Source: JACVRW01 sp963814095 (lineage in GTDB: Bacteria; Actinomycetota; Thermoleophilia; Solirubrobacterales; Thermoleophilaceae). Taken from it: a stretch of DNA of 64,000 nt. The notes beneath the pieces are model-generated. The model had not been told where the DNA came from. It did no database searches and worked only from the letters and a program-made list of their open reading frames with translations. Below are positions 57,003-64,000 of the stretch, one piece after another (position 1 is the stretch's first letter; each line of letters starts with the position of its first letter). Made by a program: the position numbers and the translations under genes. The stretch covers positions 434,001 through 498,000 of the forward strand of contig CAWFBT010000006.1 in NCBI GenBank assembly GCA_963814095.1. Reading direction: 5' to 3'.

Positions 57003-57764
57003 ATGCATAGACAGGCCGAGGCTCCCGTACAGGAGCCTCTCTCTTTCGAGAACGTCACCCGCCGCTACGGCGCGCTGACCGCGCTGGCGGGCATCGACCT
57101 GACCCTCCGCGCGGACGAGATCACCGCCGTCGTCGGCCCCTCGGGCTCCGGCAAGTCCACGCTGCTCGAGCTCGTGGCGGGCCTCCAGGACCCCGACGAG
57201 GGCGTCGTGCGGGTGAACGGAGCGGTGAGCGCCGCCGAGCGCCGCGCGGCCTGCGCGTACATGCCCCAGCGCGACCTGCTGCTGCCCTGGCGCGACGCGC
57301 TCGGCAACGCCGCACTCGCGCTCGAGTGCCAGGGCGTGCCGCGCTCCGAGGCGCGCCGGCGCGCCGAGCCGCTCTTCGAGCGCTTCGGGCTCGCGGACTT
57401 CGAGCGCTCGCGGCCCGCCGAGCTGTCCGGCGGCATGCGCCAGCGCGTCGCCTTCCTGCGCACGCTCCTCCCCGGCCGCCCCCTGCTGCTGCTCGACGAG
57501 CCCTTCGGCGCGCTCGACGCGATCACGCGCGCGGACCTGCAGGAGTGGCTCGCCGGCATGCTCTCCGAGGAGCCGCGCACCGTGCTGCTCGTGACCCATG
57601 ACGTCGAGGAGGCGATCTTCCTCGCCGACCGCGTGATCGTGCTGTCGGCGCGACCGGGGCGCATGGTCGCGGAGTTCGAGGTGGCGCTGCCGCGGCCGCG
57701 CTCGGTCACCGACCCGGAGCTCGCTCTGCTGCGCGGCGAGGCGCTGGAGGCGCTGCGCTCATGA
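57003..57764 (+). CDS. thiZ: Thiamine-precursor ABC transporter, ATP-binding protein
   Basis: The 253-residue ATPase of the NitT/TauT class has Walker A 'VVGPSGSGKSTLLEL' (45-53), 'YMPQRDLLLPWRDALGNAAL' (Q-loop), signature 'LSGGMRQRVAFLRTLL', Walker B 'LLLLDEPFGALDAITR' and H-loop 'LLVTHDVEEAI'. The ATG at 57003 is chosen over the in-frame ATG at 56985, which lies inside the riboswitch. Behind a TPP riboswitch and with a THI5-like binding protein, it energises import of a thiamine precursor such as hydroxymethylpyrimidine or its formyl form. The stop overlaps the permease start (ATGA). Confidence 0.9.
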   Translation: MHRQAEAPVQEPLSFENVTRRYGALTALAGIDLTLRADEITAVVGPSGSGKSTLLELVAGLQDPDEGVVRVNGAVSAAERRAACAYMPQRDLLLPWRDALGNAALALECQGVPRSEARRRAEPLFERFGLADFERSRPAELSGGMRQRVAFLRTLLPGRPLLLLDEPFGALDAITRADLQEWLAGMLSEEPRTVLLVTHDVEEAIFLADRVIVLSARPGRMVAEFEVALPRPRSVTDPELALLRGEALEALRS

Positions 57765-58534
57765 GGTACGTGCTGAGCGCAGCCCTGCTCGTCCTGTTCG
57801 TCCTCGCCTGGCAGGGCGTGGCCTCACTCGACTCGGTGGACGACCTCACGCTCGCCTCGCCCGTCGAGACCTGGGACGCGCTGCGGACGGACTGGTCGCT
57901 CCTCTGGGACAACGCCTGGGTCACGCTCGTCGAGGTGCTGCTCGGCCTCGCGATCGCCGTCGTGGCGGGCGTCGGCCTCGCGATCGTGATGCACCTGATT
58001 CGGCCGCTGCGCGATGCCGCCTACCCCCTGCTGGTGGCCTCGCAGGCGATCCCGATCGTCGTGCTCGCGCCGCTCTTCGTGCTCGCCTTCGACTACGGCA
58101 TCGGCCCGAAGCTCGCCATCGTCGCGCTGATCTGCTTCTTCCCGATCACCGTCAACCTGCTCGACGGCCTGCGCTCTGTCGAGCCCGACCTGATCAAGCT
58201 GATGCGGAGCTTCGGCGCGTCGCGACTGCGCACGCTGCGCTCGGTGGAGCTGCCCGCGTCGCTCCCGTTTCTGTTCAGCGGCCTGAAGGTGGCCGCTACG
58301 GTGTCGGTGATCGGCGCCGTCTTCGGCGAATGGGCCGGAGCGGACGAGGGTCTGGGCAGACTCGTCCTGCTCGGGAACACCCAGCTCCAGACGCCGCGCG
58401 TCTACGCCGGGATCGTGATCCTCACGCTGATGGCCGTGGCGCTGTTCGCCCTGGTCGCGATCGCCGAGCGCGTCGCCTGCCCGTGGAACCAACCCGTGCG
58501 CACCCGGCCGAGCCGCGTGCTTCGGCACAGCTGA
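57761..58534 (+). CDS. thiX: Thiamine-precursor ABC transporter, permease
   Basis: The 257-residue permease has six membrane segments and the EAA loop 'IKLMRSFGASRLRTLRSVEL', preceded by 'ASQAIPIVVLAPLFVLAFDY' and followed by 'VIGAVFGEWAGADEGLG', the pattern of NitT/TauT-type permeases (BPD_transp_1). It pairs with the ATPase encoded upstream and the THI5-like binding protein downstream. It is under the same TPP riboswitch. Confidence 0.9.
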   Translation: MRYVLSAALLVLFVLAWQGVASLDSVDDLTLASPVETWDALRTDWSLLWDNAWVTLVEVLLGLAIAVVAGVGLAIVMHLIRPLRDAAYPLLVASQAIPIVVLAPLFVLAFDYGIGPKLAIVALICFFPITVNLLDGLRSVEPDLIKLMRSFGASRLRTLRSVELPASLPFLFSGLKVAATVSVIGAVFGEWAGADEGLGRLVLLGNTQLQTPRVYAGIVILTLMAVALFALVAIAERVACPWNQPVRTRPSRVLRHS

Positions 58535-58548
58535 AAGGAACGAATCGC

Positions 58549-59556
58549 ATGAGAAAGCTCCTCCCACTGACCGCGGCCCTGCTGCTGGGCCTGGTCGTGC
58601 TCGCCGGCTGCGGCGAGAAGGAGGACGTGCTCGAGCCGGGCGGCTCGAAGCGGGTCGAGCTCATGCTCGACTACTTCCCGAACGCGGACCACGCCGGCAT
58701 CTATGCGGCGCAGGCGGCCGGGTACTTCGAGGAGGCGGGCCTCGACGTCGAGATCCGCACGCCGCCGGACCCGTCGGCGCCGATCAAGCAGGTCGCCGCG
58801 GGCAACGTCGACCTCGCCATCTCGTACGAGCCGGAGGTGTTCCGCGCCCGCGAGATCGGTCTGAACGTGGTGAGCATCGCCGCGATCGTCCAGAAGCCGC
58901 TCACCTCGATCATCTCGCTGCCGAAGGCCAAGATCCGGGCGCCCAAGGACCTGAAGGGCAAGACCGTCGGGACCGCCGGCATCGACTACCAGACGGCCTA
59001 CCTCGAGACGATCCTCGCCGAGGCCGGCGTCAACACCGACGACGTGAAGGTGCGCAACGTCGGCTTCAACCTCACCCCCGCCCTGCTGACCGGCCGGGTC
59101 GACGCGGTGCTCGGCGCGTTCTGGAACTACGAGGGCACCGATCTGAAGATGCGCGGCAAGAAGCCGCAGATCATCCGCATGGAGGAGGCGGGCGTGCCGA
59201 CCTACAACGAGCTCGTGCTGGTGGCGAACCAGGACGCGCTCGAGCGCGACGGCGGCAAGCTGCGCGCGTTCATCGGCGCCCTGTCGCGCGGCACGCGCGA
59301 CCTGCGCGAGAACCCCGACGAGGCCATCAAGGGCCTGCTCGAGGCGAACCCCGATCTCGACCCGGAGCTCCAGCGCGAGGTGGTCGAAGTCACGCTTCCG
59401 CTCTTCTTCCCGCCCGAGGGCAAGCCCTACGGCTGGCAGGATCCCGAGCAATGGGACGTCTTCTCGGCCTGGATGCTGGACAGCGGGCTGCTCGACGAGC
59501 CGCCCGATCCGGCCGCCACCCACAGCAACCGGCTGCTACCGGGGGCGGGGTTATAG
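58549..59556 (+). CDS. thiY: Thiamine-precursor ABC transporter, THI5/NMT1-like binding lipoprotein
   Basis: The 335-residue lipoprotein has a lipobox ('LLLGLVVLAGCGEKE', Cys about residue 21) and the NMT1/THI5 pattern 'VELMLDYFPNADHAGIYAAQ', 'GYFEEAGLDVEIRTPPDPSA', 'ISYEPEVFRAREIGLNVVSI', 'FWNYEGTDLKMRGKKPQIIR'. ThiY-type proteins bind formylaminopyrimidine or HMP. AAAGGAA precedes the ATG. It completes the importer with ThiZ and ThiX, and the riboswitch explains its control. The next gene's domain starts at its stop codon. Confidence 0.9.
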   Translation: MRKLLPLTAALLLGLVVLAGCGEKEDVLEPGGSKRVELMLDYFPNADHAGIYAAQAAGYFEEAGLDVEIRTPPDPSAPIKQVAAGNVDLAISYEPEVFRAREIGLNVVSIAAIVQKPLTSIISLPKAKIRAPKDLKGKTVGTAGIDYQTAYLETILAEAGVNTDDVKVRNVGFNLTPALLTGRVDAVLGAFWNYEGTDLKMRGKKPQIIRMEEAGVPTYNELVLVANQDALERDGGKLRAFIGALSRGTRDLRENPDEAIKGLLEANPDLDPELQREVVEVTLPLFFPPEGKPYGWQDPEQWDVFSAWMLDSGLLDEPPDPAATHSNRLLPGAGL

Positions 59557-59957
59557 CCAGCCCGATCCTGTACGACGCCGACTGCGGCTTCTGCCGCTGG
59601 TGTCTGGCGCAGGTGCTGCGCCTGGACCGCCGCCGCAGCCTGCGCCCGGTTGCGCTGCAGGACCCAGAGGCTGACCTGCTCCTGTCCGGGATGCCCTCGG
59701 ACAAGCGGATGGCCTCCTGGCATCTCGTTGGAGACGACGGGCGGGTCCACTCGGGCGGCGCGGCGTTCGCTCCGCTGCTTCGCCTGATTCCGGGCGGGGG
59801 CCCGGCGGCTCGGGCGCTGGAGGCTGTCCCGGCGGTCCCGGACGTCGGCTACCGCGCCGTCGCGGGCCGCAGGTCCTTCTTCGGGCGCCTGATCCCCGCC
59901 CGCAGCAAGGCCCGCGCGCAGGAGCGCATCGACGCCGCCGCTCAACGCCGGGCGTAG
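59451..59957 (+). CDS. DCC family thiol-disulfide oxidoreductase (DUF393)
   Basis: The conserved part (from about 59553) reads 'PILYDADCGFCRWCLAQVLR', the DxxCGFC signature, followed by 'LRPVALQDPEADLLLSGM', 'WHLVGDDGRVHSGGAAFAPL' and a Gly/Arg-rich end. DCC proteins are predicted thiol-disulfide or DNA-binding-like redox proteins of unknown role. The only ATG/GTG/TTG in frame before the motif is at 59451, inside thiY, giving a 34-residue unnatural N-terminus; an ATA or other rare start near 59553 is equally plausible. Coordinates of the start are therefore uncertain. Confidence 0.78.
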   Translation: MGRLLGLDAGQRAARRAARSGRHPQQPAATGGGVIASPILYDADCGFCRWCLAQVLRLDRRRSLRPVALQDPEADLLLSGMPSDKRMASWHLVGDDGRVHSGGAAFAPLLRLIPGGGPAARALEAVPAVPDVGYRAVAGRRSFFGRLIPARSKARAQERIDAAAQRRA

Positions 59958-59980
59958 AAGGGCGCACGGCCGGGCCCGGC

Positions 59981-60763
59981 ATGTACTTCGAACCGGACAC
60001 CTTCGTACTGGACGCGGCGCAGGCGGTCTGTGTCGGCCTGCCGGCCGCCGGCCTGCCGGCGTTCCTGCTGCGGCTCAAGGGCCGCGGCTGGGCGCTCATC
60101 GGCCCCGTGTCCGTGGTCGTGAGCGTGGTGGCGATCGCCGCCGTGAGCACGAGCGCCGACGTGATCACCTGGATCGCGCTGCTGCTCGTGCCGCCCGGGT
60201 GCGCGCTCGCGCTCGGCTGGGCGGCCCACGGCGCGCGGCCATGGATGGCGATCGGGGTCGTGCCGCTGCTCGCGGTGGCGATGGCGGCACCCGACGACCC
60301 GTCCGGCCGGGTCGCCCGGCTGCTGCTGATCATCGGCTCGTGCGTGACGCTCGGGAGGCTGCTGGCCGGCGCCACGCCGCTCCTCTTCCTGAAGCTGGGC
60401 GTCGTGGCGATGACGGTCATCGACGCCGTGTTCATCTTCGGAGACCTGTGGGGCGACCAGAACGCCGCCTTCAACGCGGCGGCGCCCGCCGAGCAGCTGC
60501 CGCGCCTTCAGGTCGCTGACATCGGGGACGTGTCGACCGACTACGGCGACTACTTCATCTCCGGGCTGGTGGGCGGGATCCTCGCCGCGGAGCGACACAA
60601 TCAGGCGCTCGCGGCGCTCGCCACGCTGGTGGCCCTCGAGGCCTGGAACCAGCTCTTCGCCGTGGTCGACTCGCTGCCCGGCACGGTCCCGCCCACCGCC
60701 GTGATGCTCGCCTTCGAGGCCTGGCGGCGCTGGGGCGAGCGCAGGCGCCCGGTGCCGGCCTAG
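59981..60763 (+). CDS. Multi-pass membrane protein with possible GxGD-like aspartates
   Basis: The 260-residue protein has about seven membrane segments. Two conserved-looking membrane Asp residues occur: Asp148 in 'AMTVIDAVFIFGD' and Asp190 in 'VSTDYGDYFISGLVGGILAA'. The layout (Asp in one helix, YGD followed by a Gly-rich helix) recalls presenilin/signal-peptide-peptidase-like proteases (YD and GxGD motifs), but the PAL motif is not evident, so this is only a hypothesis. No name is assigned. It is convergent with the toroid-MarC gene, stops overlapping by four bases. Confidence 0.65.
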   Translation: MYFEPDTFVLDAAQAVCVGLPAAGLPAFLLRLKGRGWALIGPVSVVVSVVAIAAVSTSADVITWIALLLVPPGCALALGWAAHGARPWMAIGVVPLLAVAMAAPDDPSGRVARLLLIIGSCVTLGRLLAGATPLLFLKLGVVAMTVIDAVFIFGDLWGDQNAAFNAAAPAEQLPRLQVADIGDVSTDYGDYFISGLVGGILAAERHNQALAALATLVALEAWNQLFAVVDSLPGTVPPTAVMLAFEAWRRWGERRRPVPA

Positions 60764-62520
60764 ACGGCCAGGATCCCGTCGAGCGCCAGCAGGACGCCGA
60801 GCGCGACGAGCCCGAGGGCGAGCAGGCGAGACACCCAGCGGAGAACACGGCCGCGCGGACCGTCGATCGGCCAGGCGGCCGCCGCGGCCGTGAGCAGGCC
60901 CACGCCCAGCGCCATCGCCCCCACCGCCACGACGACACCGCTGTCCGCGCCCGCGCCGAGCGCCAGGACGATCAGCGCAGGACGAGCGACCAGCGGGACC
61001 GCGACCGGGACGAGCGCGGCGCGCCGGCCCTCGAGGGCGGGCTCCGGGCTCGGCGGGCGCCGAAAGACGTCGATCGCCCCTGCGAGCGCCGCCACGATTC
61101 CGGCGGCGATGCGGAAGGACGACTCGCTCACGTCGAGCGCGTCGAGCAGCGGGTCCCCGAGCAGGGCGGCCACGCATACCGCGATCGCCCCGGCGATGCC
61201 GCCGAGAGCCGCCAGCTCGCCCACCTCGCGCGGCGAGCGCCCTGCGCGCGGCACGCCGAAGGCGGCCCGCGCCGGGTTCAGCGCCAGCAGCAGCACGGCC
61301 GCCCACAGCCAGCCTGAGGGCGAGTCGTTGCCGGACGGCGCCGAGCCGGCCGCCTGCGCGATCGGGATCGTCCGCAGCAGCCCGGCGAGGGCGTGCTGCT
61401 GGTCGTCCATGCGAGTGGTCCCATCGACGAACCAGGCCCCCTCCACCCGCTCCGGCGCCGGGGCGCCCTCGGCGTCGGCGGCTGTGGACTGCTCGTCGAC
61501 GGCGAGCCCCGCGACGCAGGTGGCCCGCTCGGCGAGCGGCGCGCTCAGGTCGGCGAGCCTGGCATCCGCCTGCGCGGTCAGCCACCAGCCCGTGATCGCC
61601 TCGCCGACGACCCCGAACCAGCCACCGCGCGGCTCGTAGCCGCCGCGCACGACTGCGCCCCAGGGGCCGAAGAGCTGGCCGAGGTAGCGCGCCTGCATGC
61701 CGAACATCCCCGCCTGCTCGCGCGCGTAGTCGAGCTCGTCGGCGCTCAGCGGCGGGTCGCCGCGATCGGGGAACTCCACGGTCTCGGCCTGGCCGTAGGC
61801 CGCCCAGTGGTCGGGAATCGGGGGCCAGTGGTCCTCGACCTCGTCACGCGACGTCGCCAGGTACCCGCCGATTCGGTCGGCGACTCGTCCCCAGCCCTCG
61901 TCGGGGAAGGCGCGGTGGAGGAGCCCGAGCGCCCAGTAGGCCTCACCGGTGTAGTACTTCGAGTACAGATCGGGCACCGGCGCGCCACTACCTGAGTCGT
62001 ACTCCGCGAGCACGGCGCCCGACGGCTCCGTCTGAGCCACGAGAAAGCGCCCGAGGCGGCGCAGCTCCTCGTCGTAGCGCTCGTCCCCGGTCGCCTCGCG
62101 CCGGATCGCGAGGCCGGCGACGAGCAGGGCCGTGGCGCCCGTGGTGGTGCGGCCGTCGTGACTGAAAGCCGCCCAGTCGTCGTCCTCCTCGAGGCGCGCG
62201 AGCGCCCACTCGGTGCCCCGGTCCGCCGAGCGCAGCGCGCCGGGCAGCCCGGCCGCGGCCGCCTGGTAGAGCCCCATCGTCACGCCGGCGTGGCGCACCT
62301 CGTTGTACTCGGGCGAGACGGAGTCATCGCGGACGTCGTACTCGTAGAGCCAGTCGCCGTCGGGCTCCTGGTTGCGGACGAACCAGTCGACTGCGGCCTG
62401 CGCCGAGCGCTGCAGCTCCGCGGGGCTCACCGTGGGGCAGCGCTCGGGAGGGGAGCCGACGCCGAGGACGAGGATGAGGAGCAGCGCCAGGACGAGGCCG
62501 GCGCGCCAGACGCGGCTCAT
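60760..62520 (-). CDS. Alpha/alpha-toroid domain fused to MarC-like membrane domain
   Basis: The 586-residue protein has a signal/anchor ('AGLVLALLLILVLGVG'), an extracellular helical domain of about 370 residues with repeated helix pairs ('AVDWFVRNQEPDGDWLYEYD', 'GATALLVAGLAIRREATG', 'YYTGEAYWALGLLHRAFPD') like alpha/alpha-toroid glycan- or polyprenyl-acting enzymes, and from about residue 410 six hydrophobic segments. The latter contain 'LLLLALNPARAAFGVPRAG', 'VSESSFRIAAGIVAALAGAI', 'DVFRRPP' and 'LVPVAVPLVARPALIVLALG', resembling MarC/NAAT proteins. The fusion is unusual. It is the last gene of a minus-strand operon with ATGA overlaps. Confidence 0.72.
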   Translation of the reverse strand: MSRVWRAGLVLALLLILVLGVGSPPERCPTVSPAELQRSAQAAVDWFVRNQEPDGDWLYEYDVRDDSVSPEYNEVRHAGVTMGLYQAAAAGLPGALRSADRGTEWALARLEEDDDWAAFSHDGRTTTGATALLVAGLAIRREATGDERYDEELRRLGRFLVAQTEPSGAVLAEYDSGSGAPVPDLYSKYYTGEAYWALGLLHRAFPDEGWGRVADRIGGYLATSRDEVEDHWPPIPDHWAAYGQAETVEFPDRGDPPLSADELDYAREQAGMFGMQARYLGQLFGPWGAVVRGGYEPRGGWFGVVGEAITGWWLTAQADARLADLSAPLAERATCVAGLAVDEQSTAADAEGAPAPERVEGAWFVDGTTRMDDQQHALAGLLRTIPIAQAAGSAPSGNDSPSGWLWAAVLLLALNPARAAFGVPRAGRSPREVGELAALGGIAGAIAVCVAALLGDPLLDALDVSESSFRIAAGIVAALAGAIDVFRRPPSPEPALEGRRAALVPVAVPLVARPALIVLALGAGADSGVVVAVGAMALGVGLLTAAAAAWPIDGPRGRVLRWVSRLLALGLVALGVLLALDGILAV

Positions 62521-63635
62521 GTCTGCCCGGCCGCCACCGCCGCGCGGGCGCCGGACCCGCCGCGGCGGGCCCGGCGGACCTCGGGCAGGAGCAGCACGGG
62601 CAGCGCAAACCAGGCCGTCAGCGGGAGCCGGCTCAGGGCGAACACCACGGCCGGCATGCCACCAAACGCCTTGCCGTCGCGGTCCACCAGCTCGAGCCGG
62701 GAGCCGGGTTCGACCCGGAAGCGAGCGAGCCAGTCAAGCGCGCGCACGGTCGCGGCGAGCCTCCGCTCGCGCGCAACACTCGGATCGAAGCGCAGCACCC
62801 GGTCGCGAGTCGACGGCACGGCCCAGACGGCCAGCACGGCGATTGCGAGCAGCGAGAAGACCTGCACCGACGCGGAGCCCTCGATCGACAGGTGGAAGAC
62901 GACGGCGACCCAGACGGCGGCGTAGCGAGTGCCGCGCCACCACAGGCCGAGCGCGATGAACAGCTCGGTGAGCACGACGAACTTGGCCGCCCCGGTGTGG
63001 AAGCCACGGTCCGTGACGACGGACACGAGCCAGTCGGGAAAGCCGCCCAGCTCGTCCTGCGAGCGGTTCACGCGCTGCCACGTGACCGTGCCGCCGAACC
63101 AGTCCGGGTCGACCAGCTTGCTGAAGCCGGAGGCCCCGTAGACGACGGCGCACTCGAAGCGCAGCAGCCACAGCGGCCAGGCGGGGGCCGTGAGACCGAG
63201 CGGCGGAAGCCCGCGGCGCCGTCGCAGCCACGCGTCGAGCGACAGCTCGCGCCCGCACGGCGCCAGCGCCAGCAGGCCGAGCACGATCACGAGGTACGCC
63301 CGGTTGTTGTGGAAGTGCGTGGTCGACAGGAAGAGGTTGTAGGCGACGATCGCGAACGTCGTCGCGGTCGCCAGGCGGGTGAGGAGTCCGAGCGTCATGA
63401 AGACGGCGGCGAGCGCCCCGAGCCACAGCAGGCCGACATACACGTCGCCGGGCAGCTCCGGATACCAGGAGGCGTAGGGCTCGTAGAAGACGTCCGAGTA
63501 GATGTGCCCGTCGACCGCGTCGGAGAGGAACGGGCGCAGGTGCAGCAGCACGACCGGTCCGGCGAGCACCCGCAGCAGCGCGAGCGCGCGCATGCTCACC
63601 CTGCGCCCGAGCAGCTCGTCGAAGCGCGCGATCAC
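62517..63635 (-). CDS. HTTM-domain membrane protein (vitamin K-carboxylase-like)
   Basis: The 372-residue protein shows the HTTM pattern: 'RVSMRALALLRVLAGPVVLL' at the start, 'VYVGLLWLGALAAVFMTLGL', 'TTHFHNNRAYLVIVLGLLAL', 'FECAVVYGASGFSKLVDPDW' and 'VVFHLSIEGSASVQVFSLLA'. HTTM domains are multi-pass and related to the membrane part of vitamin K-dependent gamma-carboxylase; bacterial function is unknown. The C-terminal part is shorter than in the eukaryotic enzyme. ATG start overlaps the stop of the upstream partial gene, and its stop overlaps the start of the toroid-MarC gene. Confidence 0.87.
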   Translation of the reverse strand: MIARFDELLGRRVSMRALALLRVLAGPVVLLHLRPFLSDAVDGHIYSDVFYEPYASWYPELPGDVYVGLLWLGALAAVFMTLGLLTRLATATTFAIVAYNLFLSTTHFHNNRAYLVIVLGLLALAPCGRELSLDAWLRRRRGLPPLGLTAPAWPLWLLRFECAVVYGASGFSKLVDPDWFGGTVTWQRVNRSQDELGGFPDWLVSVVTDRGFHTGAAKFVVLTELFIALGLWWRGTRYAAVWVAVVFHLSIEGSASVQVFSLLAIAVLAVWAVPSTRDRVLRFDPSVARERRLAATVRALDWLARFRVEPGSRLELVDRDGKAFGGMPAVVFALSRLPLTAWFALPVLLLPEVRRARRGGSGARAAVAAGQT

Positions 63636-64000
63636 CGGACGTCGCCGCGCACGTGGCTGCGCAGGACCTCGGTCCGCGCCGGATCGTCGTTGTGCCAGGC
63701 CGTGACCTCGGCCTCGAGGTAGCGCGTCTCGCGGTCGCGCGGCGTGTTGGCGGCCACCCAGTCGAGAGCAGCGTCGAGGAAGGCGATCTGGTTGTCGAGC
63801 CCGGCGTCGGCGTGATGGCGCAGCGCGGGGTAGCGGAGGCCGCGGTCCAGAACGAGCTCGTCCCAGCGGTAGCCCGCCCAGCCGGCCTCGACGGGCAGGC
63901 GCCGGCCGTCGGCGGTGACGCGGACCACGTCGGCGCGCCAGGTACTCGACTCGGGGAACATCTGGAAGGCGAACTCCTTGTGGTCCGCCCAGTAGCCCCT
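63632..64000 (-). CDS. Unknown protein, 5' end outside window, partner of HTTM protein
   Basis: The frame is open to the right edge; 122 residues are visible ('RGYWADHKEFAFQMFPESST', 'WRADVVRVTADGRRLPVEAG', then 'WAGYRWDELVLDRGLRYPAL' and a C-terminal 'RYLEAEVTAWHNDDPARTEV'). A beta-rich soluble region is likely, of the kind often encoded next to HTTM genes in actinobacteria. It is translated before the HTTM gene in the same operon (ATGA overlap). No catalytic motif is visible in this part. Confidence 0.65.
   Translation of the reverse strand, partial: RGYWADHKEFAFQMFPESSTWRADVVRVTADGRRLPVEAGWAGYRWDELVLDRGLRYPALRHHADAGLDNQIAFLDAALDWVAANTPRDRETRYLEAEVTAWHNDDPARTEVLRSHVRGDVR

Overview
The window is about 70% G+C, almost fully coding and carries no rRNA, tRNA, insertion sequence, prophage or CRISPR array that I can see. 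The gene content points to a soil-type actinobacterium, most likely class Thermoleophilia (Solirubrobacterales/Gaiellales). Evidence: a secreted protein of the 'SLGGVSYGVATGSIDSRE' type (13946-14629), a small membrane-anchored protein with a duplicated 'RQLVVARNERRARQGKEPLD' motif (15914-16339), many LuxR/TetR/ArsR/PadR/WYL one-component regulators, a CitA-type citrate synthase and three acyl-CoA dehydrogenases. The organism assignment is inference from family resemblance.

Layout. 1-2317: end of a PadR regulator with its coupled membrane protein, and a TolB-like beta-propeller protein. 2495-11770: a stress/redox island around a large LuxR-type AAA regulator (7117-9873). A minus-strand operon (81-aa protein, NmrA-like reductase, alpha/beta hydrolase, LtrA protein) and a plus-strand unit (leader peptide, small membrane protein, animal-type haem peroxidase) carry the same promoter, including an identical 23-bp palindromic element, in opposite orientations on the two sides of the regulator. 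11790-20532: TPR protein, SnoaL-like protein, acyl-CoA dehydrogenase, AlkA-like glycosylase, Ca2+/H+ antiporter, a frameshifted M28 peptidase and ClpP. 20570-23596: ArsR/SRPBCC pair behind two operator dyads, TerC protein, aldo/keto reductase. 23651-26740: drug-efflux operon and divergent TetR gene separated by three helically phased operator boxes, then a GlcG-like protein.

26749-34417: lipoprotein, C5-epimerase-like protein with a 3' frameshift, a 124-nt strongly folded intergenic element, ArsA-like ATPase, acyl-CoA dehydrogenase, WYL regulator and epoxide hydrolase with a palindrome between them. 34414-41682: a plausible amino-acid (perhaps arginine) catabolic cluster with frameshifted TetR, AruI-like TPP decarboxylase, HisC-like aminotransferase, polar amino-acid ABC transporter and acyl-CoA dehydrogenase, closed by a long hairpin terminator. 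41766-53787: enoyl-CoA-reductase-like SDR, a sulfatase-fold Tat lipoprotein with Thr in the nucleophile position, EVE protein, bicovalent flavoprotein, DHA2 exporter, citrate synthase/MOSC pair, an epimerase, and a MoxR/VWA pair. 53828-56871: secreted proteins, including a VCBS/RTX-type protein and the truncated C-terminal remnant of a paralogue next to a hairpin. 56901-59556: TPP riboswitch controlling a thiamine-precursor ABC transporter. 59451-64000: DCC protein, a multi-pass protein with two candidate catalytic Asp residues, and a three-gene minus-strand operon (partial gene, HTTM protein, alpha/alpha-toroid fused to a MarC-like membrane domain).

Genes in operons are tightly packed, often with 4-nt ATGA/GTGA overlaps. 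Many single genes lack a Shine-Dalgarno and instead have a TANNNT box 6-10 nt before the start codon, which suggests leaderless transcripts. Three genes carry apparent single-base frameshifts in GC-rich runs; sequencing error is as likely as real decay. Start codons were chosen by ribosome binding site, overlap with neighbours, signal peptide position or the -10 box, as stated per gene.
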